Part shown: positions 52,046-61,566 of the stretch, one piece after another
Layout: each line of letters opens with the position of its first letter
Numbering within the stretch: the first letter of the stretch is position 1
Assembly: GCA_017537025.1 (NCBI GenBank)
Contig: JAFWCB010000008.1
Coordinates: 434,001-498,000 of the forward strand
DNA: 64,000 nt
Origin: Sediminibacterium sp.
GTDB taxonomy: Bacteria; Bacteroidota; Bacteroidia; Chitinophagales; Chitinophagaceae
Direction: 5' to 3'
Notes under the pieces: model-generated
What the model was told of the DNA's origin: nothing
What the model saw: only the letters and a program-made list of their open reading frames with translations
Database searches by the model: none
Position numbers and translations under genes: made by a program

Positions 52046-54946
52046 ATGGAGTATCAATTCAATAGTATTGAAAAAAAATGGCAGGATCAATGGAAACAAA
52101 CCGGTGCGTACCGGGTAAGCAATACAAGCAATAAACCCAAATTTTATGTATTGGATATGTTTCCCTACCCAAGTGGTGCGGGCTTGCATGTTGGCCATCC
52201 TTTAGGGTATATAGCTTCAGATATTTATAGCCGCTATAAGCGGCTGAAGGGCTTTAATGTTTTGCACCCCATGGGATATGATGCTTTTGGCTTACCCGCC
52301 GAACAGTATGCTATTGAACATGGCGTTCACCCTGCTGTAAGTACAGTGCAGAATATCAATAACTTTAGGAGTCAGCTCGATAATATCGGCTTTTCTTACG
52401 ACTGGGAACGGGAAGTGCGCACCTGCGAACCAAGCTATTATAAATGGACCCAATGGATTTTCCTACAACTATTCGAATCTTGGTTTAATAGGATTACTCA
52501 AAAAGCAGAAAAAATCACAGCGCTGGTTGCTTTATTTGAAAAAGAAGGAAATGCAACGCATGAATGTCCGGGTGATACTACTATTCATTTTACCGCTACA
52601 GAATGGAAAGGCTATTCTTTTAAAGAACAACAAACTATTTTAATGCATTATCGCCTCGCCTTTTGTGGCTATGGCGAAGTGAATTGGTGCGAAGCTTTGG
52701 GAACTGTTTTGGCAAATGACGAAGTAGTAAACGGAGTTAGTGAGCGTGGCGGACATCCGGTGGTAAAAAAGAAATTGCGTCAATGGTATTTGCGCATCAC
52801 AGAGTATGCAGATCGCTTAATTAGCGGATTGGAAACCATCGATTTCAGCGAAGCCATGAAAGAGATGCAGTTGAACTGGATCGGCAAGAGTTATGGAGCA
52901 GAGATTGACTTTGAAATAGACGGGAGACGGGAGACGGGAGACGATAGATTGAAGGTATACACCACTCGTCCCGACACCATCTTCGGGGTAGATTTTATGG
53001 TAGTGGCGCCGGAGCATGAATTGATCTCAAATATCACTACTCCAGAACAACAAAAAGCTGTTGATGAGTATATTGCTTATGTAAAAAGTAGAAGCGATAG
53101 AGAAAGACAAGCCGAGAAAAAAATTACAGGTTGCTTTACAGGTACTTATGCTATCAATCCTTTTAATGGAAAACTAATACCAATTTGGATTTCAGAATAC
53201 GTACTTGCCGGTTATGGTACAGGAGCTATAATGGCTGTACCTTGTGGCGATGAACGCGATCATAAGTTTGCGACTCATTTTAATATTCCTATCACAAATA
53301 TTATCGGCGATCAATATAACGGCAAAGAAGCAAACCCAACCAAAGATGCTGTACTTACCAATAGCGATTTTTTGGATGGTATCATCATGCGCGATGCCAT
53401 CAATATTGTTATTGATAAATTAGTAGAAAAAGGTATCGGCAAAAGAAAAGTTAATTATAAAATGCGTGATGCCGCTTTTAGTAGGCAACGTTACTGGGGC
53501 GAACCTTTCCCGATTCAGTGGAAAGATGGGGTTGCAATTCCTTTGGCTGAAAATGAATTACCATTGGTATTACCTGAAGTAGAAAGTTATAGTCCCGGTC
53601 CGGAAGGAGAAGGGCCCTTGGCCAATATTCCATCTTGGGTAGAGAAAGAATTGGAAACTAATACCATGCCTGGTTATGCAGGTAGTAGTTGGTATTTCTT
53701 GCGCTATATGGATCCTGCTAATGATACTGAATTTTGTAATCGACAAGTAAGTGATTATTGGAATCAGGTAGATCTATATATCGGTGGAACCGAGCATGCA
53801 GTGGGGCATTTATTATATAGCCGTATGTGGACCAAGGCCTTGCACGATCTAGGGTATATAGGTTTTGATGAGCCCTTTAAGAAATTATTGAATCAGGGAA
53901 TGATACAGGGAAGTTCTCGGTTTGTTTACAGATTAACAAATATTAGCCCACATAGTGGTTACGAATATTCATATCCAATTTTTTTATCTCATTCTTACTA
54001 TTTAGAATATTTAAAATATGGTTTCTTATCTAGAGAAACTTTGGAAGACCTTCTTAACCATCGCTATAAAGGAGAATGGAAAAAAATTATTGATACTCCA
54101 AATCAAGGTGAGAATAAGTTAGTTCCTCTGCATGTAGACGTGAATATTGTAGATGGATACGAGTTAGATATAGAAGCGTTTAAAAAATGGCGTAATGGGG
54201 AATATGCGAATGCTGAATTTATTTTAGAAGACGGTAAATATATCTGTGGTGCAGAGGTAGAGAAAATGAGTAAATCAAAATTTAATACCGTTAACCCCGA
54301 TATGTTGGTTGAAAAATACGGTGCCGATACTTTCCGTATGTACGAAATGTTTCTTGGTCCAGTAGAGCAAAGCAAACCATGGGATACCAAGGGTATCGAA
54401 GGAGTTCATCGGTTCCTCAAAAAATTATGGCGTTTGTTTTATGATGAACTAAAAGGAAAGCAATGGGTAGACGAAAAAGCCACCGCAGCCGAATTAAAAG
54501 TGCTACACAAAACCATCAAAAAGATCGAAGAAGATACCGAGCGCTATAGTTTTAATACGGCGGTGAGTACTTTCATGATTTGCGTGAATGAATTGAGTGA
54601 TTTGAAATGCCATAAAAAAGAAATACTTGAACAAGTACTGATCATGCTTACGCCTTATGCGCCGCATATCTGCGAAGAATTATGGAGCTTATTAGGTAAT
54701 ACAGGTTCTATTCTAGATGCTTCTTTTCCGGTATTTAATGCCGGCTATGTTGCCGAAAGCAGCAAAGAATATCCTGTAAGTATCAATGGTAGGGTAAGAA
54801 CAAATATTAGCATGGCTTTAGAAGTTAATGCGGAGGAAGCACAAGCCATCGTATTACAAAATGAAGTAGTGCAAAAATGGCTGGAAGGTAAGGAGCCAAA
54901 GAAATTTATTTTTGTAAAAGGAAAAATGATCAATGTTGTTATTTAA
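52046..54946 (+). CDS. leuS: Leucyl-tRNA synthetase
   Basis: Class I aminoacyl-tRNA synthetase charging tRNA-Leu. It has 966 residues, longer than E. coli LeuRS. The HIGH-type motif is HVGHPLGY at residues about 46-53 and the KMSKS loop is EKMSKSKFN. The editing (CP1) domain includes TTRPDTIFGVDF and the RDHKF-like GDERDHKF. The leucine-specific insertion before KMSKS is large (SPHSGYEYSYPIF to GENKLVPLH). Residues 292-301 (DGRRETGDDR) are encoded by four 7-nt repeat units identical in type to intergenic repeats, replacing a surface loop just before the TTRPD motif. The last 14 nt overlap the next gene. Confidence 0.96.
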   Translation: MEYQFNSIEKKWQDQWKQTGAYRVSNTSNKPKFYVLDMFPYPSGAGLHVGHPLGYIASDIYSRYKRLKGFNVLHPMGYDAFGLPAEQYAIEHGVHPAVSTVQNINNFRSQLDNIGFSYDWEREVRTCEPSYYKWTQWIFLQLFESWFNRITQKAEKITALVALFEKEGNATHECPGDTTIHFTATEWKGYSFKEQQTILMHYRLAFCGYGEVNWCEALGTVLANDEVVNGVSERGGHPVVKKKLRQWYLRITEYADRLISGLETIDFSEAMKEMQLNWIGKSYGAEIDFEIDGRRETGDDRLKVYTTRPDTIFGVDFMVVAPEHELISNITTPEQQKAVDEYIAYVKSRSDRERQAEKKITGCFTGTYAINPFNGKLIPIWISEYVLAGYGTGAIMAVPCGDERDHKFATHFNIPITNIIGDQYNGKEANPTKDAVLTNSDFLDGIIMRDAINIVIDKLVEKGIGKRKVNYKMRDAAFSRQRYWGEPFPIQWKDGVAIPLAENELPLVLPEVESYSPGPEGEGPLANIPSWVEKELETNTMPGYAGSSWYFLRYMDPANDTEFCNRQVSDYWNQVDLYIGGTEHAVGHLLYSRMWTKALHDLGYIGFDEPFKKLLNQGMIQGSSRFVYRLTNISPHSGYEYSYPIFLSHSYYLEYLKYGFLSRETLEDLLNHRYKGEWKKIIDTPNQGENKLVPLHVDVNIVDGYELDIEAFKKWRNGEYANAEFILEDGKYICGAEVEKMSKSKFNTVNPDMLVEKYGADTFRMYEMFLGPVEQSKPWDTKGIEGVHRFLKKLWRLFYDELKGKQWVDEKATAAELKVLHKTIKKIEEDTERYSFNTAVSTFMICVNELSDLKCHKKEILEQVLIMLTPYAPHICEELWSLLGNTGSILDASFPVFNAGYVAESSKEYPVSINGRVRTNISMALEVNAEEAQAIVLQNEVVQKWLEGKEPKKFIFVKGKMINVVI

Positions 54947-56072
54947 AAAATTATTTGCTTTAGTACTTGCTCTCGGCTGTTTGCAATCTTATGCTCAGGA
55001 TAGTATTAGGCCTTCTCCCAGAAAAACATTTAAGAATCTTACCAATCCGGATTCTCTTGTTTTAATAAATTTTAAAATAATTCCTGTTCCTACCATTTCT
55101 TCAACCCCGGAAACAGGCGTAAAATTTGGTGGCGAGCTAGTACACTTCTTTAATGCCAAAGGAGAGAAAAAAGAATCAAGGGGTTCTTTTGTTATCGGAC
55201 AAATGTCGTACAGTACAAAAAGTCAATTTGAAATTGGTGCAAGTTGGCAGGCATTTACTAAAAATGAAAAATTTGTATTTAGAGGATCTGCGGGCTATAC
55301 CAATTTTAATGAACGATTTTGGGGTTTAGGTAATAACACGCTTGCTAATGATAACTATTATAGCCAATTTTATACGCGCACTTTTTTGGAAAGCAGAAAT
55401 TATCGATTAATTGCTAATCAGTGGTATGTTGGGGCTGTGATTAATTATAGTAATACTTCTGATGTAACGTATTCCCGACCATTAGATAGTACTCAGTTGT
55501 TTATTCCTGGCATTAAAGGGAGTCAGGTTTTTGGGATCGGCCCGGCAGTTTTGTATGAAGGTAGAAATTACCCTTTTAGTGCAACCAAGGGCTCTTATTT
55601 TGAATTTTATTTGCAGCATTACGATAAGTTGTTAGGTGGTAATTATGTTTACAATGAGTGGTTACTAGATATTCGCAAGTATATTCCTTTAACTGAAAAT
55701 TCAACATTAGCTTTTCAATTATTTACAAGAGAAAGTATAGGGGATATACCTTTGAGAGAAACTCCCCGATTAGGAAGTGCCAATTTGATGAGAGGCTTTT
55801 TTGTTGGGAGATATAGAGATAATGCCTATTCAGCATCGCAAGTTGAACTAAGGGGTAAAATCTGGAAATGGATATATGGTGCTGTTTTCGGAGCAACAGG
55901 CTTGGTGGGAGAATCGGTTGGTAAATATGATATCAGTAATATTCGTTCGGCTGGAGGCGCCGGTCTAAGGTTTCTGGTAAATAAAAAGAACCGCATGTTT
56001 CTTAGGGTTGATTATGCCCGAAACTCAACCGGTGGCAATGCTTATTATATCAAATTGAACGAGGCTTTTTAA
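54933..56072 (+). CDS. BamA/TamA-like outer membrane beta-barrel protein
   Basis: 379-residue outer-membrane protein with a signal peptide (FKKLFALVLALGCLQSYAQ) and a C-terminal barrel of Omp85 surface-antigen type. Features are the opening strand PTISSTPETGVKFGGELV, the GIGPAVLYEGRNYPFSATKGSYFEF segment, the GSANLMRGFFVGRYRD motif characteristic of Omp85 loop 6, and a terminal aromatic (LNEAF). POTRA domains are absent, so it is a shortened relative rather than BamA. It starts inside leuS (14-nt overlap); the function is unknown. Confidence 0.86.
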   Translation: MLLFKKLFALVLALGCLQSYAQDSIRPSPRKTFKNLTNPDSLVLINFKIIPVPTISSTPETGVKFGGELVHFFNAKGEKKESRGSFVIGQMSYSTKSQFEIGASWQAFTKNEKFVFRGSAGYTNFNERFWGLGNNTLANDNYYSQFYTRTFLESRNYRLIANQWYVGAVINYSNTSDVTYSRPLDSTQLFIPGIKGSQVFGIGPAVLYEGRNYPFSATKGSYFEFYLQHYDKLLGGNYVYNEWLLDIRKYIPLTENSTLAFQLFTRESIGDIPLRETPRLGSANLMRGFFVGRYRDNAYSASQVELRGKIWKWIYGAVFGATGLVGESVGKYDISNIRSAGGAGLRFLVNKKNRMFLRVDYARNSTGGNAYYIKLNEAF

Positions 56073-56165
56073 ATATGCCGGCTTTGCGTAACCACTCATA
56101 TAATTGTTGATTTTACTGCGTTTTATGATCGCTTAATTGGTATATTCATGCTCCAAATTTGTAGT

Positions 56166-58325
56166 ATGAATAAATTATTTCTAATCCTAGCTTTCCTTTG
56201 CAGCACAGCGTCTATTGCTCAGAAAAAAATTTTTGATGCAGCTGATTTACTGGCTGATAAACTTCCTAAAAATTTTCAAACCCCTATTCCAACAGTTGTG
56301 AAATGGTTGGATGATGATCGTGTAATTCTAAATCAACGTATTCATCCCGATTCTGCTAATAAGAATTATGTAATGGATATTAAATCGGGTAAACTTACCG
56401 AAGCAACTGCAGACCAAATGAAAGGGGCAGTACCTCCTACAAAATCTGTATCTATCAAAAATGGAGATCTATTCTATAAAAATGGATCTGTTGAAAAGCA
56501 AATTACGTTTGATAAAACGGAAGAAAAGAATCCAATATTCTCTCCAGATAGTAATTATATCGCTTATACAAAGGGTAATAACTTATATACCTATAACTTA
56601 CTTAGCAATAAAGAAACGCAGTTAACAACCGATGGTAGTAACACAACTTTGAATGGTTATGCCAGCTGGGTATACTGGGAAGAAATTTTTGGTCGGGCTA
56701 CTCGCTATCGCGCTTTTTGGTGGAACCCAAATAGTAAACAAATCGCCTATATGCACTTTGATGAAAGCATGGTGCCCATGTTCCCTATTTATAGCAGTGA
56801 AGGTCAGCATGGATTTATAGAAGAAACGCGCTACCCAAAATCAGGTGATAAGAATCCTGAAGTAAAACTGGGTTTTGTATCTCCCGATGGTGGCACAACT
56901 ACCTGGGCCGATTTTAATGAAAAAGACGATCAGTATTTTGGATGGCCAATATGGAGAAAGGATGGATCAACTTTATTGGTACAATGGATTAATCGTGGAC
57001 AAGATCATCTTAAAATATTTGATGTAAATCCTTCCAATGGGTCAAAAAAAATTATGTATGAGGAACAACAAAAAACTTGGATTGATTTAGAAGACAGAGC
57101 CGGACAAAGATTGAGTTTTCTTCAATCAAAACCGGCTTTTATCTTAGAAAGTGATAAAACAGGTTGGAATCATTTATACTTACATAATAATGATGGTACC
57201 CTAATTAACGCAATTACCTCGGGTAACTTTACGGTATTAAATACGGAGTTGATCGATGAAAAAAATGGATTGGTATATTTTACAGCAAGGGGTAGAGAGA
57301 ATTCGGCTCGCACCGACCTATACGTTGTAAAAATGAATGGCACCGATTTAAAGCGCTTAACATTCGGAGATTTTAATCATAATAATGTGAGTTTATCGCC
57401 GGGCGGTAAATATTTTATTACATCTTACAGTAATACCACAACACCGCAAAAAATTACATTACTGGATAATAAAGGAAAGATAGTAAAGGAACTGGGGGAT
57501 GCAAAAGGTGGCGAAATGGATAATTATAATTTAGCCAAAACAGAATTAATAAGAATTAAAAGTGAGGATGGACTATTTGAATTACCCGCAGTAGTAACCT
57601 GGCCCATGAATATGGATCCGAATAAAAAATACCCTATTCTAGTTAATATTTATGGCGGACCCAATGCAGGAACAGTTTGGGATACCTGGAATTGGACTGC
57701 CAATCGACAGTTTTACGCTCAGGAAGGATTGATACAAGTAGCCTTTGATCATAGAGCCAGCGGTCACTTTGGAAAAGCAGGAGTTAGCTATATGCACCGG
57801 AATTTGGGTTATTGGGAAATGAAAGATTATATGACCATGGCGAAATGGTTTATCGATAAAGGCTATGCTGATCCTTCAAAAGTTGCTATCACCGGATTTA
57901 GTTATGGTGGATATATGACTTGCTATGCACTTACATATGGCTCATCAGTATTTACCCATGGTATGGCAGGGGGTAGTGTAGTAGATTGGAGTTTATACGA
58001 TAGTCATTATACCGAGAAATTTATGGATACACCTCAAGAAAATCCGGAAGGATATAAGAGTAGCAGTGTGTTAAGTTATGTAGATAAATATAAAGGTATG
58101 TTACAAATTGTGCATGGCACCATGGATGATAATGTACACATGCAAAACAGTATTCAACTTATTAGTGCCTTAGAGGATAAGGGCAAAGATTTTGAGTTTA
58201 TGTTGTATCCTAATGGCCGACATGGATGGAGGGGTGCTAAAGGAAATCATTTCAGTAATCTTAAAACAAAATTTATTTATAAGTATTTGCTGGAGAAGCA
58301 GGTGCCGAAGGGATTGTTGAGGTAA
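56166..58325 (+). CDS. S9 family (dipeptidyl-peptidase IV-like) peptidase
   Basis: 719-residue exported serine peptidase. A signal peptide (MNKLFLILAFLCSTASIAQ) is followed by a seven- or eight-bladed beta-propeller domain (about 30-470) and an alpha/beta-hydrolase domain. Catalytic triad: Ser579 in GFSYGGYMT, Asp654 in GTMDDNVHMQ and His686 in GRHGWRG. The paired glutamates that bind the peptide N-terminus in DPP IV are suggested by WVYWEEIFGRATRYRAFWW. It probably removes dipeptides from periplasmic oligopeptides. The start at 56166 fits the signal peptide; an upstream ATG at 56148 adds only six residues. A tricorn-like protease follows. Confidence 0.92.
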   Translation: MNKLFLILAFLCSTASIAQKKIFDAADLLADKLPKNFQTPIPTVVKWLDDDRVILNQRIHPDSANKNYVMDIKSGKLTEATADQMKGAVPPTKSVSIKNGDLFYKNGSVEKQITFDKTEEKNPIFSPDSNYIAYTKGNNLYTYNLLSNKETQLTTDGSNTTLNGYASWVYWEEIFGRATRYRAFWWNPNSKQIAYMHFDESMVPMFPIYSSEGQHGFIEETRYPKSGDKNPEVKLGFVSPDGGTTTWADFNEKDDQYFGWPIWRKDGSTLLVQWINRGQDHLKIFDVNPSNGSKKIMYEEQQKTWIDLEDRAGQRLSFLQSKPAFILESDKTGWNHLYLHNNDGTLINAITSGNFTVLNTELIDEKNGLVYFTARGRENSARTDLYVVKMNGTDLKRLTFGDFNHNNVSLSPGGKYFITSYSNTTTPQKITLLDNKGKIVKELGDAKGGEMDNYNLAKTELIRIKSEDGLFELPAVVTWPMNMDPNKKYPILVNIYGGPNAGTVWDTWNWTANRQFYAQEGLIQVAFDHRASGHFGKAGVSYMHRNLGYWEMKDYMTMAKWFIDKGYADPSKVAITGFSYGGYMTCYALTYGSSVFTHGMAGGSVVDWSLYDSHYTEKFMDTPQENPEGYKSSSVLSYVDKYKGMLQIVHGTMDDNVHMQNSIQLISALEDKGKDFEFMLYPNGRHGWRGAKGNHFSNLKTKFIYKYLLEKQVPKGLLR

Positions 58326-58330
58326 TTTAA

Positions 58331-58401
58331 TGATGTCACCCTGAGCCTGTCGAAGGGTGACATCATTTGGAACGTAGACTTCGACAAGCTCAGCCTGACA
58401 T
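58331..58401. repeat. REP-like palindromic element pair
   Basis: TGATGTCACCCT (58331-58342) pairs perfectly with AGGGTGACATCA (58354-58365) around GAGCCTGTCGA. A second, inverted and slightly diverged copy of the core follows (CTTCGACAAGCTCAGCCTGACA at about 58379-58401). It fits the REP-type palindromes common in Bacteroidota intergenic DNA. It fills the gap between the two peptidase genes. Confidence 0.8.
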
Positions 58402-58446
58402 AAAACTAAATATAGTACCTTAAACCAAACATTTAATTTTCCTTTC

Positions 58447-61400
58447 ATGAAAAAACTGATATTATCTCTTTTACCGGCTGTTATATTTATTTACACAAAC
58501 GGCCAAATAGCAGGCCCGGCCTTCTTATCGAACCCTTGCTTGAGTCCTGATGCACAAACAGTAGTTTTTAGTTTTGAAGGCGATCTTTGGAAAGCGTCGG
58601 TTAAAGATGGTATGGCTACTCGTATCACTGCTATGCAAGGATATGAAACCAATCCACGTATCTCACCTGATGGAAAATGGATTGCATTCACAGGCAGGCA
58701 ATTTGGTAATGCCGATGTGTTTATTATTCCATTAGCAGGGGGTGATATTAAACAATTAACCTTTCACAGTGCGGGAGATATTGTAAACAACTGGAGCTGG
58801 GATAGCAAAAAAATATACTTCACGTCAAATCGTGCAGGTAATATTTCTGCTTTTAGTGTATCTATAGATGGAGGAACACCGGAGCGATTGTTTGGGGATC
58901 ATTTTTTTCAATACGATCATGCTGTTGCCGAAGATGCTATTACGGGGGATCTTTATTTTAATGATACCTGGGAAAGTGAAAATCAGGTTGCCCGCAAACG
59001 CTACAAAGGCCCGTTCAATCCCGATATTCAATTATATAATTTAAAAACTAAGCAATACAAAAAATTAACTGACTGGGAAGGAAAAGATTTTGGAGCTACT
59101 ACCGATAAAAAAGGGGGGCTATACTTTATTTCAGATGAAGCCAATGGTGAATATAATTTATATGCTATTGAGAAAGGTAAAAAGAAGGCCCTAACTCAGT
59201 TTAATAGTTCTATTAAAACACCTGTAGCCAGTGCAGACGGATCAGCTATTGTTTTTGAAAAAGATTATCGATTGTGGTTATATACAACCGGTACCGGTAA
59301 AGCATCTCCGTTAAATATTACACTTTACAGAAATAATGTATTACCGGCTGATAAAGATTATGATATCAAAGGAAATATAACTGCAATTAGTGTTTCACCT
59401 GATGGTAAAAAAATTGCTTTTAGTTCAAGAGGAGAAATTTTTGTTTCAGATCCCGAAGGAAAATTTATTCAAAAAATAAATAAAGAAAATGGAGAAAGGG
59501 CTATTGAAATTAAATGGTTAAGTGATAATAAAACGCTTTTATTTAACCAGACGGTTGATGGGTATCAAAATATTTTTACTATCAGTGCCGATGGAACCAG
59601 CTCACCCAAGCAGATTACTAATGATAAAAAAGATAACCGCTCCATTGTACTGAATAAATCAAGATCTAAGGCGGTATATTTAAGTGGAAGAGATGAAGTG
59701 AAATTGTTAGACACCAAAACCTTTGAATCAAAAACAATTGTAAAGGACGAAATATGGGCTTTTCAAAACTCCGACCCCGGATTTTCGCCCAATGAAGAGT
59801 ATGTAATTTTTACGGTAGTTCGAAATTTTGAACAGGATATTGTAATTCATCATATTGCGAATAATAAAACCTATAACCTTACTAATTCCGGCGTAACTGA
59901 GGCGAATCCGATTTGGAGCCCGGATAATAAAGCCATTTATTTTATTAGCTCCCGTACTAAGCCCGCCTATCCCTTTGGTTTTAATAATCCACGTATTTAT
60001 AAAATGCCACTGGAGAAATTAGATGACCCTTATCGTTCTGATAAATTCAATGATTTATTTAAGACAGATAAGAAAGACACTAGTAAAACTACCTCAATCC
60101 CGGCACCAGTAACCATTAATATGGAAAATATGATGGATAGGTTAGAACAAGTGGGTCCCCAGTTTGGTAGTCAGTATCTTATTTCAGTATTACAAAAAGG
60201 AGAGAAAACAATATTACTTTATGCTAGTGATCATGCAGAAGGAAGAGGTGCTTTATGGAAAACTACTATTGAACCCTTTGAAGTAACTAAAACGGAAAGA
60301 ATTGCAGGAGCCGATGGTCTTGGATTTGAATATGCAGAAGGTGCTGATAAGTCTTTTATATTAGCTAATGGTAGTTTATTCAAACTAAATTTAGATGCTA
60401 ATAAAGCCGATCCTGTTCCATTAAGCTATACTTTCCGGAGAAACTTAGCTGCTGAGTTTGCACAAATATTTGAAGAAACCTGGGCGCAGGTAGAACAGAA
60501 TTATTATGATGAAAAATTTCATGGTATTGATTGGGTAGCTACGAAAAAGAAATACCAGGCTTATCTGCCATTAGTAAATAATCGTTCAGATTTACGCATC
60601 TTAATGAACGATATGCTAGGGGAATTAAATTCATCCCATCAGGGCTTCTCAACTTTTGGTGATGATGAAAATGTAGCATTGATTAATCGAACTATGGAAA
60701 CAGGTATTCTTTTTGAGAATAAAGATCCTTATAAGGTAAAATATATTTTACCAAATACGAATGCCGATAAGAAATCCATCGATGTAAAGCCCGGAGATAT
60801 TTTGGTAAAAGTAAATGATGAAACTGTTGATAAATCCATCGATCGAAACTATTACTTCAGTAAGCCCTCTATAGATAGAGAAATAAAATTATCATTTCTA
60901 CGAGGTGCACAAACAATTGATGTTAAAGTGCATCCACAACCTAGCTTGCGAAATCAACTATATGATGAATGGATAAATAATAATCAAAAAATAGTTGATG
61001 AAAAAACAAAGAATCGGGTAGCCTATCATTGTATGAAAGATATGGGCACCGGAGAGCTTGAGAAATTCCTTATTGATATGACGCGCGATTTCTACAATAA
61101 AGATGCACTTATTTTGGACTTACGATATAATACCGGAGGAAACGTACATGATGAAGTATTGAAATTTTTAAGTCAGCGTGCTTACTTACAATGGAAGTAT
61201 CGAGAGGGAAAACTCACTACTCAGTCTAATTTTACACCGGCAGATAAGCCTATTGTTTTACTTATCAATGAGCAATCTTTAAGTGATGCAGAGATGACCT
61301 CTCAGGGCTTTAAGGCGCTGAAATTAGGAACTATAATCGGTGCAGGTACTTATAGATGGATTATATTTACCAGTGGTGCTGGTTTAGTAGATGGTTCTTT

Positions 61401-61566
61401 TGTTCGTTTGCCTAGTTGGGGTTGTTATACCCTAGATGGAAAAGACCTTGAAATGACAGGGGTTTCTCCTGATATCAGTGTGCCCATGAATTTTGATGAT
61501 CGTATCAATAAAAGAGACCCTCAATTAAATAAGGCTATTGAAGAGATATTGAAAAAAATGAAATAA
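58447..61566 (+). CDS. Tricorn-like S41 family protease
   Basis: 1039-residue exported protease with the tricorn architecture. A signal peptide (KKLILSLLPAVIFIYTNGQ) is followed by two beta-propellers with WD40-like repeats such as SPDGKWIAFTGR and SPDGKKIAFSSR (about 20-620), a helical C1 domain with candidate catalytic His731 in NSSHQGF, a PDZ domain (about 755-830, VKPGDILVKVND) and the S41 core with nucleophile Ser946 and Glu949 in NEQSLSDAEMT. It would degrade oligopeptides; the neighbouring DPP IV-like enzyme could act on its products. The stop overlaps the AraC-type gene by one base. Confidence 0.92.
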   Translation: MKKLILSLLPAVIFIYTNGQIAGPAFLSNPCLSPDAQTVVFSFEGDLWKASVKDGMATRITAMQGYETNPRISPDGKWIAFTGRQFGNADVFIIPLAGGDIKQLTFHSAGDIVNNWSWDSKKIYFTSNRAGNISAFSVSIDGGTPERLFGDHFFQYDHAVAEDAITGDLYFNDTWESENQVARKRYKGPFNPDIQLYNLKTKQYKKLTDWEGKDFGATTDKKGGLYFISDEANGEYNLYAIEKGKKKALTQFNSSIKTPVASADGSAIVFEKDYRLWLYTTGTGKASPLNITLYRNNVLPADKDYDIKGNITAISVSPDGKKIAFSSRGEIFVSDPEGKFIQKINKENGERAIEIKWLSDNKTLLFNQTVDGYQNIFTISADGTSSPKQITNDKKDNRSIVLNKSRSKAVYLSGRDEVKLLDTKTFESKTIVKDEIWAFQNSDPGFSPNEEYVIFTVVRNFEQDIVIHHIANNKTYNLTNSGVTEANPIWSPDNKAIYFISSRTKPAYPFGFNNPRIYKMPLEKLDDPYRSDKFNDLFKTDKKDTSKTTSIPAPVTINMENMMDRLEQVGPQFGSQYLISVLQKGEKTILLYASDHAEGRGALWKTTIEPFEVTKTERIAGADGLGFEYAEGADKSFILANGSLFKLNLDANKADPVPLSYTFRRNLAAEFAQIFEETWAQVEQNYYDEKFHGIDWVATKKKYQAYLPLVNNRSDLRILMNDMLGELNSSHQGFSTFGDDENVALINRTMETGILFENKDPYKVKYILPNTNADKKSIDVKPGDILVKVNDETVDKSIDRNYYFSKPSIDREIKLSFLRGAQTIDVKVHPQPSLRNQLYDEWINNNQKIVDEKTKNRVAYHCMKDMGTGELEKFLIDMTRDFYNKDALILDLRYNTGGNVHDEVLKFLSQRAYLQWKYREGKLTTQSNFTPADKPIVLLINEQSLSDAEMTSQGFKALKLGTIIGAGTYRWIIFTSGAGLVDGSFVRLPSWGCYTLDGKDLEMTGVSPDISVPMNFDDRINKRDPQLNKAIEEILKKMK

